Shown: one piece after another, positions 26,077 to 33,535 of the stretch | Layout of the letters: each line of letters begins with the position of its first letter | Position numbering within the stretch: position 1 is the stretch's first letter | From: an uncultured Stenotrophomonas sp. | GTDB lineage: Bacteria; Pseudomonadota; Gammaproteobacteria; Xanthomonadales; Xanthomonadaceae | Reading direction: 5' to 3' | DNA length: 64,000 bases | Assembly: GCA_900078405.1 (NCBI GenBank) | Contig: FLTS01000001.1 | Location: 1,326,626-1,390,625 of the forward strand | Made by a program: the position numbers and the translations under genes | Notes under the pieces: model-generated | Told to the model about the DNA's origin: nothing | Seen by the model: only the letters and a program-made list of their open reading frames with translations | Database searches by the model: none

Positions 26077-28194
26077 ATGACCTTCCCCTCCTCCCCGCTT
26101 GCCCTGGCCATCACTTCCGCGCTGGCCTTCACGCCTGCTCTCGCCGCGGCCGAAACCGCCACCGCCGATGCCGTCGACCTGGACCGCATCACCGTGCTGG
26201 GCCGCCACGACACCACGCCGGTGGCCCCGAGCGTGGCCGATGAACGCGCGCGGCTGCAGCGCGTGCCGGGCGGCACCAACCTGGTCGACCTGCGCAAGGC
26301 CGGTCGCCAGGCCACGCTGCGCGATGCGCTGGAACACCAGCCGGGCATCGTCCTGCAGGAGTTCTTCGGCGGCATCGACCAGCCGCGCCTGAACATCCGC
26401 GGCTCGGGCATCCAGAGCAATCCGGTCAACCGCGGCGTGTTGCTGCTGCAGGACGGCATCCCGCTCAACGAGGCCGACGGTTCGTTCGTGATCGGCCTGC
26501 TGGAGCAGCGCAACGCCGCCTTCATCAGCGCCCGCCGCGGTGCCAACGCGCTCAGCCCCGGTGCCACCACGCTCGGCGGCGAGGTCGATTTCTACAGCCT
26601 CAACGGCGCCGACGAACGCGGCCGGCTGCGGCTGGAAGGCGGCAGCGACGGCCGCCTCGGCGGGCAGCTGGCGTGGGGCGGCAGCAACGAGCGCGCCGAC
26701 TGGTGGCTCGGCAGCAGCCACGACGAATACGACGGCTACCGCCACCATGCCGACGGCAAGCGCGACGCCGTCCACTTCAACAGCGGCTGGCGCGCCGGCG
26801 ACACCTTCAGCAACCGCACCTGGGTGTCGTGGACCGACCTGTTCTTCCACATCCCCAACGTGGTGCCCAAGGCGCGCATCCACAGCGACCCGCGCGGGGT
26901 GATGGGCGACGGCGACACGCCGCAGGACAAGCTCGCCAACGTCTACCAGCGCGATCCGCTGCGCGACACCCGCCAGCGGCGCATCGCCAACGCCTCCGAA
27001 TGGGGTGCCGACGATTCCCGGCATTCGCTGGGCCTGTGGTGGCAGAGCACCGAGGACCTGTTCAAGAACCCCACCACGCACAACGTCAGTGATTCGGACA
27101 CCTGGGGCACGCAGTACCAGTGGCGCGGCACGCATGGGGCCTTGGACTACCGTCTTGGCGCGTCGTACACCGCCGGTGACACCGCCCGTGATTTCTACGC
27201 CAACAACCCGGCCAACGGCACCCGCCGGCAACGCTTCGGCCATTACGACCTCGACGCCTCCAGCCTCGACGTGGTCGCCGCACTGGGCTGGCAAGCCGGC
27301 AGCAACGTGCGCCTGCTGGCCGAAAGCAAGTGGAGCCGGGCCGAACGCAACGCCACCGACCTGGCCAACGGCGGCGGCCTGGACCAGCGCTACACCCACG
27401 CCAGCCCGCGCGTCGGCGCGATCTGGCAGCCGCGCGACAGCCTGCGCCTGTTCGCCAACCTCAGCCGCAGCAACGAGGTGCCGACCTGGTGGGAAATCGC
27501 CGCCGCCGAGGCCCCGGCCAACAACCCGGCCGCCGCGCAGGCCAGCCTGCTGCGGTTGCGGGTACAGACCGCCGACACCCTCGAACTCGGCGCCGACGGC
27601 CGCATCGGTGGCGACGACGGCATGAACTGGTCGCTGGTGGCCTACCGCAGCAAGGTCGACGACGAACTGATGTCGATGGTCGACGACACCGGCAACCGCA
27701 CCGGCACCTACAACTACACCGCCGGCACTACCCATCAAGGTGTGGAAGCGGGGCTGGACGGCCGCCTGCCATTGGCCGGCAACGGCACGCTGGACTACCG
27801 GCTGGCCTGGACCTGGAGCGACTTCAGCTTCGACGGCGGCCAGTTCGCCGGCAACCGCATCGCCGGCGTGCCCGAACACATGCTCAGCGCCGAACTGCTG
27901 TGGAGCGCCGGCGGCTGGCGCATCGGTCCCAACGTGCGCTGGCTGCCGCGCGACACCCCGACCGACCACGCCAACACCCGCGACATCTACCAGGACGGCT
28001 ATGCGCTGCTCGGCTTCCGCGCCGACTACACCGCCGCCGACGGCCGCTGGTCGGTGTTCGTGCACGCCGACAACCTCACCGACCGCCGCTACGCCAGCAG
28101 CTACGTGATCCGCAATCAGGGCACGCTGGCGCAGCCGGGGTTCCTGCAGGGCGTGGGCCGCAACGGCACGGTCGGCTTCACCTGGCGGTTCTGA
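26077..28194 (+). CDS. TonB-dependent outer-membrane receptor (FecA/BfrD-like)
   Basis: A 705-residue outer-membrane receptor for energy-dependent uptake. It has a signal peptide (to about residue 25, ending LAAAE) and a plug domain with ALEHQPGIVLQEFFGG, LNIRGSG and LLLQDGIPLNEADGS. A 22-strand barrel follows, ending in GFTWRF, the typical terminal aromatic. Unlike many receptors it is encoded inside an ABC-importer operon, so receptor and importer probably share a ligand. The ligand is unknown; an iron or copper chelate is the usual cargo of this subgroup. Confidence 0.9.
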   Translation: MTFPSSPLALAITSALAFTPALAAAETATADAVDLDRITVLGRHDTTPVAPSVADERARLQRVPGGTNLVDLRKAGRQATLRDALEHQPGIVLQEFFGGIDQPRLNIRGSGIQSNPVNRGVLLLQDGIPLNEADGSFVIGLLEQRNAAFISARRGANALSPGATTLGGEVDFYSLNGADERGRLRLEGGSDGRLGGQLAWGGSNERADWWLGSSHDEYDGYRHHADGKRDAVHFNSGWRAGDTFSNRTWVSWTDLFFHIPNVVPKARIHSDPRGVMGDGDTPQDKLANVYQRDPLRDTRQRRIANASEWGADDSRHSLGLWWQSTEDLFKNPTTHNVSDSDTWGTQYQWRGTHGALDYRLGASYTAGDTARDFYANNPANGTRRQRFGHYDLDASSLDVVAALGWQAGSNVRLLAESKWSRAERNATDLANGGGLDQRYTHASPRVGAIWQPRDSLRLFANLSRSNEVPTWWEIAAAEAPANNPAAAQASLLRLRVQTADTLELGADGRIGGDDGMNWSLVAYRSKVDDELMSMVDDTGNRTGTYNYTAGTTHQGVEAGLDGRLPLAGNGTLDYRLAWTWSDFSFDGGQFAGNRIAGVPEHMLSAELLWSAGGWRIGPNVRWLPRDTPTDHANTRDIYQDGYALLGFRADYTAADGRWSVFVHADNLTDRRYASSYVIRNQGTLAQPGFLQGVGRNGTVGFTWRF

Positions 28195-28200
28195 GTGGCC

Positions 28201-28638
28201 ATGCACGCAGTCCAGCCACCGGCGGTCCCGTGCTGCAGCGAGGAGGAGGTCGTCCTCCTCGTGCACGGCTTCTATGCGCGTGTACGCCGCGATCCGCTAC
28301 TCGGGCCGGTGTTCGACCGGCACGTGCACGACTGGGACGCGCACCTGGCCCACCTCGTGGACTTCTGGTCGGCGATGCTGCGCGGCACCCGCCGCTTCAG
28401 CGGCGCGCCGATGCCGCGGCACATGGCGCTGCCGGGGCTGAACCCGGCGCTGTTCGAACGCTGGCTGCAGCTGTTCGCGCGGACCACCGCCGGATCGGGC
28501 AACCCGGCGATGCAGGCCGAAGCCGATGCCCGCGCGACGCTGATCGCCCGGCGCTTCTGGCAGCGCTACCAGGTCGAGGGGCACGATGTACTCGCCGGCA
28601 CCCACCGCAATTCCGAACACCACGGAGAACACCCATGA
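28201..28638 (+). CDS. Group III truncated haemoglobin
   Basis: A 145-residue globin of the 2/2 fold. The B-helix HGFYARVRRDPLLGPVF provides the distal tyrosine (about Tyr25). The proximal histidine is most likely His74 in MPRHMALPGL, followed by the family hallmark FERWLQLF. Group III relatives such as Campylobacter Ctb bind oxygen and nitric oxide and are induced by nitrosative stress. The ATG at 28201 is preferred to a GTG two codons earlier. It overlaps the cupin gene by ATGA. Confidence 0.9.
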   Translation: MHAVQPPAVPCCSEEEVVLLVHGFYARVRRDPLLGPVFDRHVHDWDAHLAHLVDFWSAMLRGTRRFSGAPMPRHMALPGLNPALFERWLQLFARTTAGSGNPAMQAEADARATLIARRFWQRYQVEGHDVLAGTHRNSEHHGEHP

Positions 28639-29045
28639 AAACCCGCCTGTCCCTGTTGCTTGCCGCCCTGGCCGCAACCACGCTTGTGCCTGCCGCCGCG
28701 CATGAGCCGCCGGCCACCTCGGCACCGGCCCCGCGTCTGGCCGACCTCGCACCACCGGCTGATGGCGCCAGCGAACGCAAGGTCACGCCCATCGGCCAGT
28801 ACGGCGCCACCCGGGTGATGCAGTTGCAGCTCAAGGCCGGCACCACGATGCCCGCGCATGCGGCGCCGGAGCGGGTGCTGGTGGTGGTGCTGGCCGGCCG
28901 CGGCAGCTTCGGCTTCGGCACCGAACAGGTGCCGCTGCACGGGCGCCAAGTGCTGCACATGGCCCCAGGCGAGGAACATTCGGTCAATGCCGAAACCGAC
29001 CTCGACCTGCTGCTGGTGCGCATCGACGAGGCAACATCGGACTGA
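28635..29045 (+). CDS. Secreted single-domain cupin
   Basis: A 136-residue protein with a Sec signal peptide (MKTRLSLLLAALAATTLVPAAAHE) and one cupin barrel. The barrel shows MPAHAAPERVLVVVLAGRG and HMAPGEEHSVNAETD. Histidines in these motifs could bind a metal. It is the last gene of the operon, coupled by ATGA to the truncated haemoglobin. It faces the MFS gene convergently, with 12 bases between stops. The function is unknown; a periplasmic metal- or ligand-binding role is possible. Confidence 0.8.
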   Translation: MKTRLSLLLAALAATTLVPAAAHEPPATSAPAPRLADLAPPADGASERKVTPIGQYGATRVMQLQLKAGTTMPAHAAPERVLVVVLAGRGSFGFGTEQVPLHGRQVLHMAPGEEHSVNAETDLDLLLVRIDEATSD

Positions 29046-29057
29046 GGTCCGTCCCGG

Positions 29058-30482
29058 TCACGCCTGTGGCCGCGCCTCCACCTTCGGCTCGCTCATCTCG
29101 CGCCCGGCCTGTGCATGGCCGGCCATCTCCGCGCCGGCGTCCGGCGCCAGCCGGCGCATCTCCAGCACCGACAGCGCCGAGATCACGCCGACGCCGAGGA
29201 AGGCGAAGGTGAAGTTGATCGGATCGCCATCGGGGCGGCCGCTGAGCGCGGTGGACAGGCTCAGCGCATAGCCGCCCAGGGTCACGCCCAGCGCCAACGC
29301 CACCTGCTGGGCCATCGCGGTCAGGCTGCTGGCCTGGCTCATCGAGGCCTGGTCGATGTCGGCGTAGGCGATCGCGTTGATGCTGGTGAACTGCAGCGAA
29401 CGCAGGCAACCGCTGGCCAGCAGCACGCCGACCATCAGCCAGTACGGCGTATCGGCGCGGAACAGCCCGAACAGGCACATTGCCAGCGCCGCCACCAGCC
29501 CGTTCCAGACCAGCACCGGGCGGAAGCCGGTGACGTGCAGGATGCGCGGTGCCAGCGTCTTCATCAGCATCGCCCCGGCGGTGGAGGTGAACGTGATCAA
29601 CCCCGAGTGCAGCGGGTTGAAGCCGAAGCCCAGCTGCAGCATCAGCGGCAGCAGGAACGGCGTGGCGCCGATGCCGACCCGGAACAGCGAGCCGCCCAGC
29701 ACCCCGGCGCGGTAGGTGGGGATGCGGAACAGGTCCAGCCGCAGCAGCGGGTGCGGGTGCTGGCGTGCGTGCTGCAGGTACAGCGCCAGCAGCAGCACGC
29801 CGACGATCACGCAACCGCCGACCACCGGCGCCGGCCCGTGCCCGAGCGCCGACAACCCGAACATCGCCAGCGCCAAGCCGCCGGCCGACAGCAGGAAGCC
29901 GCGTGAATCCAGTGGCCCCACCACCTGCCGCAGTTCCGGCACGTGCCGCCATGCCAGCCACATGCCCAACGCGCCCATCGGCAGGTTGATCAGGAAGATG
30001 AAACGCCAGTGCGCATAGGTGGTGATCGCCCCGCCCAGCACCGGCCCCAGCATCGGCCCGAGCATCGCCGGAATGGTCAGCCAGCTCAGCGCGCGCACCA
30101 GCTCGGCCTTGTCGATGGTGCGCAACAGCACCAGCCGCCCCACCGGCACCATCATCGCCCCACCTATGCCCTGCACGAAGCGCCCGGCCACCAACTGCCC
30201 CAATCCGTTGCTGGCCGCACAGCCCAGCGAACCGAGCAGGAACACCGCGATGGCGGCAACGAAAATGCGCCGCGCCCCGAACCGGTCCGCCACCCAGCCG
30301 CTGACCGGAATGAACACCGCCAGCGCCAGCATGTAGGTGGTCAAGGCCAACTTCAGCGCGACCGGCTCGGTGCCCAGGTCGACGGCGATCTGCGGCAGCG
30401 AGGTGGAGATCGCCGTGGAATCCATGTTCTCGATGAACAGGGCGGTGGCGACGATCAGCGGGAGCAGGCGTTGGGGTTTCAC
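29058..30482 (-). CDS. MFS drug exporter, DHA2 (EmrB) family
   Basis: Inner-membrane proton-drug antiporter of 474 residues with the DHA2 motifs: DSTAISTSLPQIAVDLG in helix 1, GWVADRFGARR in the first cytoplasmic loop and LGPMLGPVLGGAI in helix 5. About 14 helices are predicted. The start is a GTG at 30482 that overlaps the stop of the MATE gene before it (GTGA), so the two exporters are translationally coupled. No membrane-fusion partner (EmrA-type) is adjacent. The substrate is unknown. Confidence 0.9.
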   Translation of the reverse strand: MKPQRLLPLIVATALFIENMDSTAISTSLPQIAVDLGTEPVALKLALTTYMLALAVFIPVSGWVADRFGARRIFVAAIAVFLLGSLGCAASNGLGQLVAGRFVQGIGGAMMVPVGRLVLLRTIDKAELVRALSWLTIPAMLGPMLGPVLGGAITTYAHWRFIFLINLPMGALGMWLAWRHVPELRQVVGPLDSRGFLLSAGGLALAMFGLSALGHGPAPVVGGCVIVGVLLLALYLQHARQHPHPLLRLDLFRIPTYRAGVLGGSLFRVGIGATPFLLPLMLQLGFGFNPLHSGLITFTSTAGAMLMKTLAPRILHVTGFRPVLVWNGLVAALAMCLFGLFRADTPYWLMVGVLLASGCLRSLQFTSINAIAYADIDQASMSQASSLTAMAQQVALALGVTLGGYALSLSTALSGRPDGDPINFTFAFLGVGVISALSVLEMRRLAPDAGAEMAGHAQAGREMSEPKVEARPQA

Positions 30483-31882
30483 GAAGGAGGTGGCTGCGCG
30501 GAGGCACCGGCATCCTCGCCACCATCGCCTGAACACGGTGTCGTGGTGCCCAGCGCGCGCTCCAGCACCCTGTAGTACGGCAGCAGCGCCAACGCCCGCG
30601 CCACCACGAACAGCACGAACGCCGCCCACAGCCCGTGGTTGCCCCACGCCGCCGTCGCCGGCCACGCGCACAGCGCGAACACCGCCAGCGACGCCACCCC
30701 GGCATTGCGCATCTCCCGCGTGCGGGTGGCGCCGATAAACACCCCGTCGAGCTGGAACGCGGCCACCGACAACAGCACGTACAGCGCCACCCACGGCAGG
30801 TGCGCGCGGGCCAGCGCCACCACCTCCTGCAACGAGGTCAGCAGGCCCAGCAGCACGCCGCCGCCCAGCCACAGCCCGGCCGCCAGCAGCATCGCCGTGG
30901 CCAGCGCCAATTCGCTCGACAACCGCACCGCACGACGGAACCTTGCCCGGTCGCACGCGCCCACCGCCGCACCGACCAGCGCCTCGGCGACGAAGGCGAA
31001 GCCATCGAGGAAGAAGGCGCTGAACGACACCAGTTGCAGCAGCAGGTGGTTGGCCGCCAGCGTCGCATCGCCCAGCGCCGTGCCCTGCCGCGCGAACAGG
31101 CCGAAGCCGGCCAGCAGGCACAGCGTGCGCAGCATGATGTCGCCATTGGCCGCCAGCGTGCGACGCAACCGCACGCGGTTGCCAATGCGCGCCCACGGCA
31201 GGAACGGCTCGGCATCGCGGTGGCGGCCACGCAGCACCCGCCACACCGCCACCGCGGCAACCACGCAGGTGCTCCATTCGGCAATCGCCGTGCCCAGGCC
31301 GATGCCGTGCGCACCCTGCCCGAGCACACCGGCGAAGTACACGTCCAGCCCTGCATTGAGCCCGTTGAGCAGCAACTGCACCGCCAGCAGCGTGCGGCTG
31401 CGGCCCAGCCCGATCAGCATCCCGCACAGCGCATACAGCGCCAGTGCCGCCGGCGCGCCCCACACCCGCGCGCGGAAATAATCCGAGCCGGTCGCCGCCA
31501 CCGCGTCGCCGGCATCCATCAATGTGAAGTAGCCGGCCGCCAGCGGCCATTGCAGCAGCCACACCGCCACGCCCAGCGCCACCCCCATCAGCAATGGCCG
31601 CAGCAACGCCGCGCGCACCTCCGCCTCGTCCCCGGCGCCGGCCGCCTGCGCCACGAAGCCGGTGGTGGCCATGCGCAGGAACCCGAAGCTCCAGTAGACA
31701 AAGTTGAACAGCAACGCCCCCAGCGCCAGCGCACCCAGGTCCGCCGTGCTGCCGAAGTGGCCGATCACCGCCGTGTCCACCAGCCCCAGCAGCGGCACCG
31801 AGGCATTGGCGAGGATGATCGGCCAGGCCCTGTGGGCGATGGTGGCGCGGGTGAGGGGCGGCGATGCAACGGCGTCAGTCAT
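30479..31882 (-). CDS. MATE family efflux transporter, DinF type
   Basis: A 467-residue multidrug/toxin exporter with 12 helices in two MatE halves (LANASVPLLGLVDTAVIGHFG; the second starts near LLLQLVSFSAFFLDG). Both halves match the DinF branch rather than NorM. The ATG at 31882 (MTDAVASPP) precedes the first helix. The frame continues upstream without support. It is first in a two-gene set with the MFS exporter. Another unrelated MATE gene is at 42301. Confidence 0.9.
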   Translation of the reverse strand: MTDAVASPPLTRATIAHRAWPIILANASVPLLGLVDTAVIGHFGSTADLGALALGALLFNFVYWSFGFLRMATTGFVAQAAGAGDEAEVRAALLRPLLMGVALGVAVWLLQWPLAAGYFTLMDAGDAVAATGSDYFRARVWGAPAALALYALCGMLIGLGRSRTLLAVQLLLNGLNAGLDVYFAGVLGQGAHGIGLGTAIAEWSTCVVAAVAVWRVLRGRHRDAEPFLPWARIGNRVRLRRTLAANGDIMLRTLCLLAGFGLFARQGTALGDATLAANHLLLQLVSFSAFFLDGFAFVAEALVGAAVGACDRARFRRAVRLSSELALATAMLLAAGLWLGGGVLLGLLTSLQEVVALARAHLPWVALYVLLSVAAFQLDGVFIGATRTREMRNAGVASLAVFALCAWPATAAWGNHGLWAAFVLFVVARALALLPYYRVLERALGTTTPCSGDGGEDAGASAQPPPS

Positions 31883-31998
31883 CGGCGCATGATGCCGGAG
31901 GTGGTCGGTGGTCTGCTCTCTGATGCCCGAGCCTCGCTCATGCATGCCCCACAAAGATGACTCCGACTGGACATAATGACCTGGACATCGGGGGACGC

Positions 31999-32507
31999 AT
32001 GGCCAACCACCCAGGAGCGAAGACCTCGTCACCGACCACCGCGAAATACTGGCGCGTGGCCGATGCCATCGAGGAGCTGGGCAGTGCCACACTGGCCGAA
32101 GTCGAGGCTTGGGACAGGGCACATCATCCCGACGATCCACTGGGCAACGCCCGCGCCGATCTGGAACACCTGACCGTCAACGCACCCAGTCGCGTGCATT
32201 ACAACCATGCTCGCAGTAACTGGCGCAGCGACAGTGGGCATCCGCGCGACGTGCTGTTCAAACTGAGCGACTCCGGCCCACCCCGACGTACTAGCTACGT
32301 ATTGTTTAACCCGGCAGCCCACGGCCACGTGGACCTGCAAAAAGGCAACGACGGGAAGTGGCGTTGGCACCGTCATTGCTCACCAGCGACTACGCGATCT
32401 TGCAGGGTAAATCCCTGTCCTTGCCCACCTCACCCGCCCACCGCCCCAATCCGGCCCATCTGGCCGAGCATGCGGCACGGTGCATGGCCCGCCACTCGGA
32501 GTCCTGA
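31999..32507 (+). pseudogene. Accessory protein next to a GIY-YIG nuclease, frameshifted
   Basis: The ATG at 31999 (preceded by GGGGA) opens a protein of about 170 residues with a possible winged-helix N-terminus (YWRVADAIEELGSATLAEVE). After about 32367 that frame becomes proline-rich and runs into the next gene. A shift by one base at this point gives LLTSDYAILQGKSLSL and a stop at 32507, 4 bases before the GIY-YIG ATG. One base therefore appears to be missing near 32365-32370, by mutation or sequencing error. Base composition is less GC-rich than the flanks. The family was not recognised. Confidence 0.6.
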
Positions 32508-32511
32508 ATCC

Positions 32512-33333
32512 ATGCGGTTGTTCGATCTGCTCAAGGTGTGGGAACCCACATTCGCCCCCTCAAAGGCCAAGGTCCATCTGGCTCGCTACAACGGCCGGCA
32601 TCGGCCACTGGACGTATTTCTGGAAGGCGATTTCGACCAGTGGCAGCGCTGGCAAACCAGACGCAACTTCCAGCGCGAGTTCGTCGTGTCCCTGGTCAAC
32701 ATGGGCACTCCCACACATTGGCTCTACGCCGGCCTGTTCCGGTCCTTGGGGCATGTGGAAGAAGCCGCCCCGAAACCACACTATTTCTACGATCTGGAGC
32801 GAGTCGGCTCGTGCGAGGAATGGGCTGGGCGCCTCCATCTGCAAAGCCTTTACACGGAACGGCATTCCTACCCCCGTGGCGAAACACTGGCCGAAGACCT
32901 GACGGTATCCCAACTTCTACCAGAACGGCTGTCCATTGCGGATTTCCCCGGTTTCAAGGCAGTAAACCTGACCAAGGCCCAGTTGGACATCGTGGTGCGC
33001 AATCACTCCACCGCGTGGCGGTCAGCCCTGTCATCGGTAAAAGGAATCTACGTCATCACCGACACGGCCACGGGCCGGCTCTACGTGGGCAAGGCATCCG
33101 GCTCCGACGGCATATGGGGACGCTGGTGCGCATATGCCGCCAATGGCCACGGCGGCAACGTCGCCCTGCAGCAGGAGTTCGGCATCGAGGCCAGCGAGGA
33201 ACGCCGGCATGCCTTGCGCTTCGCTGTCCTGGAAATTGCCGACCTCTCTGCCACCGAGGCCGACATTTGCGAGCGGGAAAACCATTGGAAGTCCGTACTG
33301 CTTTCACGCGACCACGGCTTCAACCGAAACTGA
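32512..33333 (+). CDS. GIY-YIG nuclease family protein
   Basis: A 273-residue protein whose C-terminal third is a GIY-YIG nuclease domain: GIYVITD, then GRLYVGKASG, a conserved Arg in IWGRWCAY, and the late glutamate in ERENHWKSVL. The N-terminal part starts MRLFDLLKVWEP and contains no known domain. The reading frame is continuous with the upstream gene by chance, but the ATG at 32512 directly follows the restored stop of that gene and is the likely start. Related proteins occur in defence and accessory islands. Target and partners are unknown. Confidence 0.8.
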   Translation: MRLFDLLKVWEPTFAPSKAKVHLARYNGRHRPLDVFLEGDFDQWQRWQTRRNFQREFVVSLVNMGTPTHWLYAGLFRSLGHVEEAAPKPHYFYDLERVGSCEEWAGRLHLQSLYTERHSYPRGETLAEDLTVSQLLPERLSIADFPGFKAVNLTKAQLDIVVRNHSTAWRSALSSVKGIYVITDTATGRLYVGKASGSDGIWGRWCAYAANGHGGNVALQQEFGIEASEERRHALRFAVLEIADLSATEADICERENHWKSVLLSRDHGFNRN

Positions 33334-33535
33334 AAGCCCCTGCCACCCCGGGACTTGCCCCGTTCCAGTACCCGGCAGACAAGACTTTCCCGCCACTCCC
33401 TCCTTCCCATCGAACAGCGCCGATGCTCACCGATACCGGCCGGAATACCTTCCTTCCGGTTAGTCGCCCCATCGCCCTGCACCTACAATGGCCTGCTCGC
33501 AGGCGACCTGCCCCAACTCCCTGACGGATGCGCGC

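Noticed and set aside
31957..33333. A single 458-residue fusion of the accessory protein and the GIY-YIG nuclease
   Set aside because: The joining segment is an out-of-frame, proline-rich stretch; a one-base correction gives two ordinary adjacent genes.
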